A stretch of 64,000 nt of DNA from Odiellus spinosus (lineage: Eukaryota > Arthropoda > Arachnida > Opiliones > Phalangiidae). Location of the stretch: the NCBI GenBank assembly GCA_963920705.1, contig OY987233.1, positions 7,492,001-7,556,000 of the forward strand, written 5' to 3'. Positions 22,801 through 31,700 of the stretch are shown piece by piece (the first letter of the stretch is position 1; each line of letters opens with the position of its first letter). The notes beneath the pieces are model-generated. The model saw only the letters and a program-made list of their open reading frames with translations. It was not told where the DNA came from and made no database searches. Made by a program: the position numbers and the translations under genes.

Positions 22801-24676
22801 CTTGTACAACAAAATCGTCAAGAACGAACCACAGCAGCATTCTGTAAAACAAACAGCCCTTAAACATAACAGAATGAATCAAGAGACGTGCCATGTTGAT
22901 AATAACAAAGAGTACGGCCCCGAAGAGACGTGGAACGACGGTTGTCGTCAATGCTATTGCCACAATGGTCGGGAAATGTGTGCCGTATTAACCTGTCCAA
23001 TTTTAAACTGTGATTATCCAAAAATCCTTCCAAATCAATGTTGTCCGGTCTGCGCAGGTACTATAATTAGAGTAATTGACATTCGTCCCCTCGCTAAACC
23101 TCACTATCATTTTTCTCCGCGACAGATGATCGGGCATCCTTGCAAATTTACAGACCAACCGTCTGCCAAGCGGTGGATGGACGTTATCACGTCGAAAGAG
23201 AGTCGTGGTCACTCGATCCTTGCACGTGGTGTATTTGTATCAAGGGTAAAGTATTGTGCCAAGCCACGCAATGCCCTCCGACACCGTGTGCTCATCCCGT
23301 CCACCATATTGGAAGCTGTTGCAGTACTTGTCCTGGTAAGTGTTTAAAACATTACCGCGGTATTTGGTGAAATTCTGGTAAATTACCGAGGTATTTGTTT
23401 AATTACCCAGATATGGTTATAGACATTTTTTAACCGCATCGTAATTGATTCATTAAATAGGAGAAAAAAATGCAGTATCCCTTCCAATGTCCTATTGTTA
23501 TTCGGAAGACAGTAAAATCGTTTACGCCGAAGGCCAGCATTGGTTTGCGTCACCATGCAAAAGTTGCGTCTGTCATCAAGGCAAGGCGAGATGTTTCCAA
23601 GAAACATGTCCAGTCATCGATTGCATTCACCCCTTGATGGTTAAACATCGTTGTTGCCCGGTTTGCTTGGGTAAGTAATTACTGAGTGGATAATAGATGT
23701 AGAACTTTGCCTGTAAGTTTTATTCAATTTATTTGTAATACCTGTAATTTTCACGTCCTCCTCGCGTAATTTTGGCGCCCTCCTCGCGTAATTTTGGCGC
23801 CCTCCTCGCGTAATTTTGGCGCCCTCCTCGCGTAATTTTGGCGCCCTCCTCGCGTAATTTTGGCGCCCTCCTCGCGTAATTTTGGCGCCCTCCTCGCGTA
23901 ATTTTGGCGCCCTCCTCGCGTAATTTTGGCGCCCTCCTCGCGTAATTTTGGCGCCCTCCTCGCGTAATTTTGGCGCCCTCCTCGCGTAATTTTGGCGCCC
24001 TCCTCGCGTAATTTTGGCGCCTTCCTCGCGTAATTTTGGCGCCCTCCTCGCGTAATTTTGACGTCCTCCTCGCGTAATTTTGACGTCCTCTTCACATACG
24101 GGCAAACTCGTAGTGAACAGCTTCTCGATAATATTCAACTGAGTAAAATGAAAAAATTAAATCATTGTATAATTTTGTTCAGGTGTGAAAAATTCTCGCA
24201 CGCTGGTATGCCTTCAAAATGGCCGAACGTATCGAGATGGCGATCATTGGTCCGCTAACTCTTGCACGACATGCACTTGCGTTAAAGGAATGCAAATGTG
24301 CACGGAGAAAATATCTGACGTGAATTTCATCGGAGAAAACAATAATCGGGCCGGAGAAACTTACAATTCGACGCAACTTTCGTTGGCTATTGTCGTCATT
24401 TGCGCTACAATAATGGTACTATTAGTACTGGCTATTGTTTTCCTGGTAATGGCTATCCTGCGTCAAAGAAAGTTTCCAGAAACTAACGGTACTTCATGCC
24501 AGAGCGTTTTGGGTCAAAGTTTTTGTCGAGGTCAACGTCCAAAATCAACGAATCTTGAATTACAAGGTATGTCACCTTGTTCCAAACCTTTACTCGATAC
24601 GACGAACGAATTGAAAAAATTACACGAACAAGGCAGTGCTGTGATGAAAAACGATGGTGTGAAAAACAATTTTTAA
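16435..24676 (+). CDS. CRIM1: CRIM1-like transmembrane protein (whole gene, 9 coding exons)
   Basis: Exons: 16435-16825, 21377-21494, 21562-21677, 22171-22356, 22427-22597, 22797-23057, 23126-23335, 23461-23670, 24183-24676; 718 codons plus TAA. The frame stays open through every GT-AG junction. Order: hydrophobic signal segment (residues about 23-39), IGFBP-like module with the CGCC signature (81-84), a cysteine-rich module (131-208), five full VWC modules and one half VWC, a transmembrane helix (about 620-647) and a 70-residue cytoplasmic tail. The module after the linker in exon 6 (WNDGCRQCYCHNGREMCA) is very close to vertebrate CRIM1 (WHDGCRECYCLNGREMCA). CRIM1 is a cell-surface protein that binds BMP/TGF-beta-type ligands through VWC domains. 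The antistasin-like repeats of vertebrate CRIM1 are not seen. All introns are phase 1 except the second (phase 2). Start: first ATG before the signal peptide; upstream untranslated exons are possible. Confidence 0.9.
16850..17310. mobile_element. FB-B foldback MITE in CRIM1-like intron 1
   Basis: TTTAAAAGGAGACTTGGTGC at the left; right end fades into the 34-bp array. Central hairpin GGCCGGCTTTTGCTGGCC. Confidence 0.8.
17318..18330. repeat. Tandem array, unit about 34 bp, roughly 29 copies
   Basis: Unit built on CTATATTTGGTCTAAAAATT plus ACTCAAGAAAAG. Variant blocks alternate (AACTCAAG, TTTACTCGAG, CACTGAAG), showing local block duplication. Confidence 0.95.
19325..19671. mobile_element. FB-A foldback MITE
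   Basis: Left terminus short; core and right arm clear, ending TAGGTTGCATTCTCCGTTTAA. In CRIM1-like intron 1. Confidence 0.8.
20112..20535. mobile_element. FB-A foldback MITE, complete
   Basis: TTAAAGATGAAATGCAACCC to GGTTGCATTCTCCCTTTAA, in CRIM1-like intron 1. Confidence 0.85.
21377..21494 (+). CDS. CRIM1: CRIM1-like exon 2: first half of a cysteine-rich module
   Basis: Acceptor CCACAG, donor GTAAGT at 21495, entering in phase 1 and leaving in phase 2. Residues such as CPTDSY and SCCPEHQ align with the CRIM1 stretch containing CPPDSY and GCCTLPTRC. The module continues in exon 3 after a 67-bp intron. It resembles the cysteine-rich stretch that lies between IGFBP and the first canonical VWC in vertebrates, where two such units occur; only one is seen here. 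Confidence 0.85.
21562..21677 (+). CDS. CRIM1: CRIM1-like exon 3: second half of the cysteine-rich module
   Basis: Enters in phase 2 after TTTTAAAG and leaves in phase 1 at GTAAGT. It ends PGFCCDFECVN, nearly the vertebrate CRIM1 PGKCCDVFECVN. This junction is the only phase-2 intron in the gene, so exons 2 and 3 form one split module. Confidence 0.85.
21722..21883 (+). mobile_element. FB-G short element in CRIM1-like intron 3
   Basis: AGCTACGTC at the left and GTGTGAACGTAGCT at the right, with GGGGTCACGCGTGTAGAT inside as in the other copies. Confidence 0.75.
22171..22356 (+). CDS. CRIM1: CRIM1-like exon 4: VWC module
   Basis: A 186-bp phase 1-1 exon with one VWC domain: WMDDRCSVCNCENGVVHC, then a C-terminal ECCPVC. 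The CxxCxC and CCPxC motifs are both present. The acceptor is TTCACTAG and the donor GTGAGT. Confidence 0.88.
22427..22597 (+). CDS. CRIM1: CRIM1-like exon 5: VWC module
   Basis: A 171-bp phase 1-1 exon: WIEDECTTCQCIDGKMNC and a C-terminal GRCCPIC. In vertebrate CRIM1 this VWC would be followed by four antistasin-like repeats; here the next exon goes straight to a linker and another VWC. Confidence 0.88.
22797..23057 (+). CDS. CRIM1: CRIM1-like exon 6: linker and VWC module
   Basis: A 261-bp phase 1-1 exon. A hydrophilic linker of about 30 residues (rich in K, N, Q, H) precedes the VWC with WNDGCRQCYCHNGREMC and QCCPVC. The linker occupies the place of the antistasin repeats of vertebrate CRIM1. 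Confidence 0.88.
23126..23335 (+). CDS. CRIM1: CRIM1-like exon 7: VWC module
   Basis: A 210-bp phase 1-1 exon: WSLDPCTWCICIKGKVLC, QATQCPPTPC and SCCSTC. The canonical CCPxC is CCSTC here. The upstream intron is 68 bp. Confidence 0.88.
23461..23670 (+). CDS. CRIM1: CRIM1-like exon 8: VWC module
   Basis: A 210-bp phase 1-1 exon, the same length as exon 7: WFASPCKSCVCHQGKARC and RCCPVC. The intron that follows carries the 22-bp tandem array. Confidence 0.88.
23752..24092. repeat. Tandem array, unit 22 bp, about 15 copies
   Basis: Unit GCGCCCTCCTCGCGTAATTT + TG, nearly identical throughout, in CRIM1-like intron 8. CpG-rich. Because 22 is not a multiple of 3, long minus-strand frames appear by repetition. 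Confidence 0.95.
24183..24676 (+). CDS. CRIM1: CRIM1-like exon 9: half VWC, transmembrane helix, cytoplasmic tail
   Basis: Opens with the first half of a VWC (WSANSCTTCTCVKGMQMC, ending at residue 594). It lacks the second half with CCPxC and passes through an Asn-rich juxtamembrane stretch to the helix LAIVVICATIMVLLVLAIVF and a basic stop-transfer (RQRK). The tail is about 70 residues, ending at TAA 24674-24676. Vertebrate CRIM1 has a complete sixth VWC before its helix. Confidence 0.88.
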
Positions 24677-25065
24677 CTCCATTATTAACGGAACAATGAA
24701 ATAATAAGGAAAAACGAAATACGACGATATTTTTGCGAAATCTTTGCAAAAATCAAAAAAAAAAATGAAGAAACATTTAGTATTGATGGGTACGAACTAA
24801 TTTCACGTCTTAATTACCGATATTTTGAGATAGATGGCGTTCGTGATGTCAAATTTTAAAATTTCCAAATCAAAAGTATCGGTATCGGAATCAAATTTTT
24901 CAACGTGATTTTAAAAAACAAACAAAAAAATACAGTTTTAGTTTATTTAAACAAGAATAAGAGGTTATTTTAGATTTATTAATCATAGTTGCGTCGATTT
25001 AATTTATTCCTCTTACTTCTAATATACGAGACTTAACGAGTCTTTGACGAAACAGCTTTGAGAAA

Positions 25066-25071
25066 AATAAA
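25066..25071 (+). terminator. Possible poly(A) signal of the CRIM1-like gene
   Basis: The first clear AATAAA after the CRIM1-like stop, 390 bp downstream. Another lies at 25605-25610, before the 20-bp tandem array. Which one is used cannot be told. Confidence 0.3.
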
Positions 25072-25407
25072 TGTGTAATTTTGTAAGTAACGTGCGCCGT
25101 GAACAATATTTTTTAAAAAAATGAACGCGCATCGATTACAGGGTACTGATAATAAGCATCGAATGAACTAATTTTTAAAATAATTACACCTATAGAGAAA
25201 AAATGTTACTAGGCTCTCAGGTCACAAAAGGTCGCGGTTTACTTTTCCCCTTCACTTTTTCCCCCAATACTTCGTTTAGTAACGCACTGGAATCATAGAA
25301 ATTTCATATTTTATTATCTAATTTATATTCAAATGAAGTAATATTGACTATTTTGAATCGAATAATCGATTATTTAACCATAAAGCATCTCGGGAACCTA
25401 ATTTATG

Positions 25408-25408
<1 letters not shown>

Positions 25409-25443
<35 letters not shown>
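25409..25443 (+). repeat. Poly(A) tract
   Basis: About 35 consecutive A, 730 bp after the CRIM1-like stop. No retrocopy precedes it. Confidence 0.9.
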
Positions 25444-25445
<2 letters not shown>

Positions 25446-25716
25446 ACCAAATCAATTGATTTGTCTCCTTACCCTAAGAAAAGGGTACCTGGTACAATCC
25501 AATTACATCACGTTGAAGACTATAATATAAGCATCATAAATCGTTTACCCTTGAACTATTGTTTTATTGATAGATAAATAGCATCATTTCATTGAAGAAG
25601 AGATAATAAAATCTATTTTAAATCAAATATCAATAAATTGAGCGAATAAACGTCTAAAGATGGTGAAATCGAAATTTGTATTCATATGATTTGACTGGAG
25701 ATTTGAATACCAAATA

Positions 25717-26060
25717 CGGCGGTAATTTAACCAATCCGTAGGTAATTTAACCAATCCGTAGGTAATTTAACCAATCCCGCGGTAATTTAACGTATCCCGC
25801 GGTAATTTAACGTATCCCGCGGTAATTTAACGTATCCCGCGGTAATTTAACGTATCCCGCGGTAATTTAACGTATCCCGCGGTAATTTAACGTATCCCGC
25901 GGTAATTTAACGTATCCCGCGGTAATTTAACGTATCCCGCGGTAATTTAACGTATCCCGCGGTAATTTAACGTATCCCGAGGTAATTTAACGTATCCCGA
26001 GGTAATTTAACGTATCCCGCGGTAATTTAACGTATCCCGCGGTAATTTAAAGTATCCTGC
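25717..26060. repeat. Tandem array, unit 20 bp, about 17 copies
   Basis: Unit GGTAATTTAACGTATCCCGC. The first three copies differ (CCAATCCGTA); the middle is almost uniform. Confidence 0.95.
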
Positions 26061-27249
26061 GGTAATGTACTGTGATTTTCTGATTTTCAAGTACCATGTT
26101 TTTATCAATATAAATTACTGTACTTATTTTCACCAAGCACCTTTAAATATTTTAGGGTTTATTGTTTTTAATTACCGTTTATCAGTTTTTAAGATTGTAA
26201 ATTAAGTTACGGTATAGCCTCATTATAACAAAATTAGTAATTAATATGCTGTTAGCCCTTGGCAGTTAATTCCAAAAATCTAATCATTTAAGTGATATAC
26301 TGCAGTTTTGCTGTAATTTACCGCTAAATTACTCAGTATATTACCATTTTTATTCAGATACAGTAATTTCTAGTTCTATTTACTTCAATTTATTATTCGT
26401 CTTGGATTCCAAAGAGCTAATTGAATATGTTAATTTCTATATTTCCTGCGTTACTAAACGTTATCTCGTACTATTATATGCAATGTTTTTTTTTCCTGTA
26501 TTAAGGGTAACTATACGTGTATATCTCCTTTTCCTGTGCTAAGTAGACCCAGTGAGATGATCTAGGCACAAGATTAACGAAATGAAATTTACAATTCCAG
26601 ATTTATTTTATAAAACCATATGACTGTGATTATAATTAAGCGTATTCTTTGAAGAAGAAAAAAACGAAAAATTTCCTATTATTAACTTCGATAATTATAA
26701 AGATTGTACCATATTTATACTATCTTGTTATATATACAGTTTAAGCTACTTTTGTATCTCCAAGTCTGCTGCTTATTGTTACTTTGTTAAATTTATTGCC
26801 CCCCCCCGCCCTGTTTAGAATTAAAAAAAAAAAAGTATACGCATGCATCTTTATAACTTGAATAATTAATTTTTGAACTTCGTATTATTATTATTATTAA
26901 TTATCGTAATATAAAAAAGTATATATTTATGTCAGTTGCTTTGTAGGTTTTATTATTAAGTGTACATTTTGTATTTGAAAATAAAATGTAGTTTGCAGCA
27001 GACCCTGGGCAGGATATATATGGTAAAGTTGTCTCTTTTTTGATTCAAGATTATTAACAGAGTAGCTTTTTGCATTCATACAGTATTTCAGCAAGCCTAC
27101 AAAGCCGCATCGAGTATGTGACTACGCAGGAATGAGTACTGGGCAAGGCCCACGCAACAGATGGAGATGTGAAAGGGGAATATGAATGACCAACTCGCCA
27201 TGGACCAAGGTTTGAACAGGACAACACTCAGTCTCTGACACTTAGACGT

Positions 27250-27613
27250 CAGGCCTAATCTAACAGCAAAAAAATTTACAAACAAGAAATAAATTTAAAA
27301 CTTACTATCAAAATAAGCTTAGCTGGATTCATGGAGATATACTGAACTCCCCGTACAATCACTAGCGACCAATGACATTGATCATGGAGATCCTGCATTC
27401 CTCATATAAGAGCCATCAATCATTGGTCGCTAGTCCTTCTTATATGGGGAGTTCAGGTGATCTCCATGAATCCTGCTAAGCCTATTTTCTAGTTAAGTTT
27501 TAAATTTATTTCTAGTTTAATATTTTTTATTTTTTTACTGTTGGATTAGGCCTATTTAAACGATAAGGAATCTATAAAAAATCATTTGTTTTTAGGTTGC
27601 ATTCTCCCTTTAA
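27250..27613. mobile_element. FB-A variant with a different core
   Basis: Right end TTTTAGGTTGCATTCTCCCTTTAA-type. The core (CCTCATATAAGAGCCATCAA) differs from other copies. Left terminus worn. Confidence 0.75.
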
Positions 27614-27713
27614 AAATATCTACGACCAGCGGAAATGTGAGAAAAAGGTTTAGTGAAATTAGTGTAACTTTCAAACTAAATTCACAATCTACCCGTCTCG
27701 AGTCCGACGAAGG

Positions 27714-27823
27714 CGATCGTTAAATATCGTCTGCTCGACCATATTCTCCAATCTCCATGGCTCGACAAGCAAGAAAATAAGTCGACTTTAAAGGGGCTTT
27801 AAAAATCGCAGATTGTCCCTTTA
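27714..27823 (+). mobile_element. FB-D short element, partial
   Basis: GACTTTAAAGGGGCTTTAAA, then AATCGCAGATTGTCCCTTTAA at the end, as at 16086 and 57005. Confidence 0.65.
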
Positions 27824-28079
27824 ATGTTGATGAAGAGCCACGGTAGTGACGGATTCCATTAACCATGGACGAAGAGATGATAATTCCAGAGCATGACTCG
27901 GTCGTCAACTAACAAAATCATATAATTATACTTCCATACATAACTCATGTATGTACCAAGAAAGGAGAGAAGTTACACTGTAACTTTTATCCTTCCTTGC
28001 TTGTACCATTGCTTCTTTTTATTCTCAATATCCTTTCACAATACAGTTCGTGTAGTTACATTTTTGAATAACACAAAAA

Positions 28080-28200
28080 GCGCGCGTTTTTTTATGATTG
28101 GCTTGTTCCTCGCGTGAGCGGCGCTATTCAGGGCGAATAAAAAAATGGGTGTAGATCACGCTCCTTGGAAGCCGCTTCGATAGCCTTCTGCCGAATTTGG
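28080..28200 (+). promoter_or_regulatory. Possible promoter or 5' UTR of SPTLC2 copy A
   Basis: A CpG-richer patch in AT-rich surroundings (CTCGCGTGAGCGGCGCTATT near 28112) about 470 bp upstream of candidate exon 1. No TATA box or initiator could be fixed. Confidence 0.25.
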
Positions 28201-28666
28201 GCGAAATGATGGGCTACTTTTACTTTTTTAACGTTTTTATATACTCGTAAGTGTCTCTATTAAGATTTAATCTCGTTAAATTTATCTTGTTAGTCGTGAA
28301 AAAAGGTAAAAGCAAGCCGAAATTCAAATCTTCAGCCCAGATTCTTTAGGCCTTGGTCTGATCTCGCCCGCGAATTTTTTTTTTATTTTCTAAGGGCAAT
28401 CGCTTCTGTCCTGTGTTATTATTCATTCAGTACATTTCGCGTTGGCGGAAGGAAGATTTCCGTAAATAAATAAGTTTGAAGATAGGATTTCGTGACCGTG
28501 ACATTGAAAATTAGCATTTTTAATCAATTGAAAAGTTTGCAAAATCGTGTTCCTGGTTTATAAACGTTCCTCGGTTGCAACTCATAATTTTTATCAATCA
28601 AGATAAATTAGTGACTAAACCCTAAATTAGATTGAAACTAAAGGTTCGGAAGTTTATTGGAAGAAA

Positions 28667-28783
28667 ATGATATTCAGTGCTATCGGAAATATGTGGATTA
28701 TGTGGGTCATACCGTTAATTCTAATTAAAATATTTATCAACGGTAAAGGTGGCATCTTTAGAGCTTGTGGAAAATGCTTTATG
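28667..28783 (+). CDS. SPTLC2: SPTLC2 copy A, candidate exon 1 (hydrophobic N-terminus)
   Basis: ATG in the context GAAAATG opens a 39-codon frame ending at ATG|GTGAGT, phase 0. Exon 2 begins in phase 0 after TCTTATAG, so the two join in frame. The segment [16 protein letters not shown] could be a membrane helix. It is unlike the long charged first exon of copy B. If exon 1 is wrong, translation could start at Met 34090 in exon 2. Confidence 0.55.
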
Positions 28784-31700
28784 GTGAGTCTCTTATCTTT
28801 TTGATGATTATATTTCGTTTATATTGTTATTATATCTGACCTAAGTTGGTACTTTAATTACTACACTATCCGGTTTCTGAAATTTCACATTGTATTGTGC
28901 AAAATTGACCCATATTCTTTAAATTTGCGTCATAATTTACATAGCCGATTGACGCCTTTAAATTCAGTCGTTTCCTATTCATAAGAGAAGCTATGGCTTG
29001 AAGGGGGCGTCAGACCTCTCCCTGTTAAAACGTCATAGTTACGACACACCCTGACATTCGTTTTTAAGGGTGGCAATACTCTTTAAATTTTAATTCAATC
29101 TCCTGTCTGTTTAGGCCCGATTATTGTTTTTTCCCCCTCAAATTTAACAAAGTAACCTTGAAACACAGTAGTATTTATTGCGTAAAAAAAAATTTTGATA
29201 AAAAAAAAACACTTTTAAAGGTGGAATGCAGCCCCACAACATGTTTTAATCGGCCTAATCCATTTGTAAGAAAAATGCAAACCAATATTAAGCCTAAAAT
29301 TAATTACTTGGAAAGTAGGCTTAACTTTGATCCAGGTGCAGTTCGATAACTATTTAATTAGACCTGTTTTTATGATAAGAAAGTAATATAAAGTCACTTG
29401 TAGGGCTGTATTCATCCTTTAAACACCAGATATGACATTCAAAAGAATAATTTCTTATCCAAGCATAAGTCATGCTGCAATAACCACAAAAATGTAGCCT
29501 ATTTAGACTTCCTCCTTTCATCAAAAAAATAAATCAATATGAAGTTTAAAATTTAACTGGTACTTTTATATTTTGAGTCAATTCATGATGATAATTAAAA
29601 CTAATTGTTAATAAATTTAAATTTAAATAAGAACAAATTAAGCTTTCATATTACTTTTCAATTTGTAACATGTTTTTTCTGCTTCTGTAATTAGTGTAGT
29701 GTTTCAGTAGTGAAATATAATACATTTTTAAAGGGAAACTAAAAGCTAAAATGGAACAGCTTTAGAATTTATTTTAAGAATCTATTTACAATATTTATGC
29801 CTAGGCGTTTTTTTAGTGCTTAATTTAATGTCTGAAGTTGGATTAGATTTGAATTTCAGCGTAAGGTATAAATTCGAACCAATCATATTATTTCAGCTTT
29901 CAACAGCTATGATATTGTTATTAAGTTTCCTAAAAACGTCGCTATATATTGGTAAAATCTGTACCGTTGAAATCGGGAGCTTTTACGAACAAATACTAAA
30001 ATTAATAAACTAGAAATAAATTTAAAACTTACCCGGAAAAATAGGCTTAGCTGGATTCATGAAGATCCTGATTTATTCGCGTAATATAAGGTCTAGCGAC
30101 CAATCGAACGCGATTGTAAGTCTCATGGAGATCTCGCGTGAACTACGGGCCTTTGCATATTGGTCGCTAGACCTTACACGGAGGCAATTCATGATCTCCA
30201 TGAAACCCAATAAGCCTATTTTCTGGTTTAATTTATTTCTAGTTTAATATTTGTTTTGTAAACTTTTTATTGGTTGATTAGACCTATTTAAACGATAAGG
30301 AATCGATAAAAAAAATCACTTGTTAGCGGGTTGCATTCTCCCTTGAAATAGAAGTTCAGATTAGGGGAGAAATTGATGCAGCTTAGCAAGGAATTGGTTA
30401 AAAATCACTCGAGAAGTTTATGAGAAACCGGTTTATCTCCGTCATTTACAGAAAAATATGTAAGGTATGTGTAATTGAGTCACATGAGCCTCAAAATAAA
30501 GTCAACATTTCAATGAATGAATTAAATTGCGAAGATTCGTTATCGCTTTCGAAAGCAAAATTAAAATGTATCAGCAACGTTTATTGTGTCACTGGTTAGG
30601 AATTCGAAGATAAGCTCGAAATGCTAGTATGTAGCGATGTAGAATTTTGCTACCTTGGAATAGACCTTAAAGGGAAACTTGAAACTTAAAATGAAACAGC
30701 TTTGGAATTTATTTTCGGAATCACCATTTCGAAAAACTTGTTCAAACAATTTTTAGACACGTTTTTGGTGTTTAAATTAATTTCTAAAGTTTGGTATAAT
30801 TTCTAAAAAAATATATTCAGGCCAATCGTATTATTTCGGCCTTCAACAGCACTTGTAATACTAACATTAAATGAATAGGTCAGCGTAAGATGATAAAACC
30901 TTGGGGGTCAAACGCCTGCCCTATTCTCTTTACGACATTACAAGCTGTTGAAGGCTGAAATAAGAGATTAATTTAAAGTAATAAAATTGACGCCACTCAT
31001 TAAAGATTATTCCGCCACTGATAGAAATCGAGCAAATATCCAAAAATGACCCCTATCTTGAAATGGCCGTAACTTTTCTCTACTATCTCCTAGACATAAA
31101 CCGTTAGCACCGTTAGAAAGAAAACATTCCCTAGATTAATGCGTTCCAAAAATAAATTCAAAAGTTATTCCATTTTTAACTTCAAGTTTCCCTTTAATTT
31201 CTAAAGTATAACTCTAAATTTCTAGTCCAGTATTAATTTATAATTTAGATAAAAAAAATTGAGTATTCTTAAAGTGAGAATGCAACCTAATAACAAGTGA
31301 TTTTTTATCTATTCCTTGTCCCTTTAACTAAGCCTAATCCCCCGAAAAAATTCACAGCCAAATATCTTGAATTTCTTCAAATTGATGGATCAGCGACCAA
31401 AAAGCAAAGGCCCATCCTTAAGGCGAGATCTGCGTGACTTACGTTATACGCTGGCTAAATTGAAATAGGTCTATGCGGAGAAGATTAATTTAGTATATCT
31501 GTAAATGTTTATAGAAAATACTATAAAAATTAGCGCAATAAAGGGAGAATGGAACCTCACAACGATTTCTTATCGTTTAATTGGGCCTAATCCACCAGTA
31601 AAAAAAAATTACAAACAAATATTAAGCTAGATATAAATTTAAAACTTATCCGGAAAATAGACTTGGCTGGATTCACGGAGATCGTGAATTTTATCTCATT

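Larger units (their letters stand above)
24677..28666. other. Interval between the CRIM1-like gene and SPTLC2 copy A
   Basis: Contains the CRIM1-like 3' UTR, a poly(A) tract (25409-25443), a 20-bp tandem array (25717-26060), an FB-A variant (27250-27613), an FB-D copy (27714-27823) and the possible promoter of copy A. 26071-27090 is AT-rich with no recognised feature. 27090-27250 is G+C-richer, of unknown origin. Confidence 0.6.

Noticed and set aside
23641-24138. Long minus-strand open frames with a repeated peptide (KITRGGRQNYARRAPKLREE)
   Set aside because: They are read through the 22-bp array. A 22-bp unit with no stop in any phase gives a 22-residue repeat in every frame; there is no start context, flanking exon or codon signature of a gene.
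25344-25577. Poly(A) tract as the tail of a retrocopy, with a frame across it
   Set aside because: No gene-like or LINE-like body precedes the tract and no target duplication is seen.
23752-26060. CRISPR-like arrays
   Set aside because: The arrays are direct tandem repeats without unique spacers, in an animal genome.
27097-27285. Minus-strand 62-codon frame in a G+C-richer patch
   Set aside because: It might be a worn repeat fragment, but nothing firm ties it to a known element; it runs into an FB-A variant.
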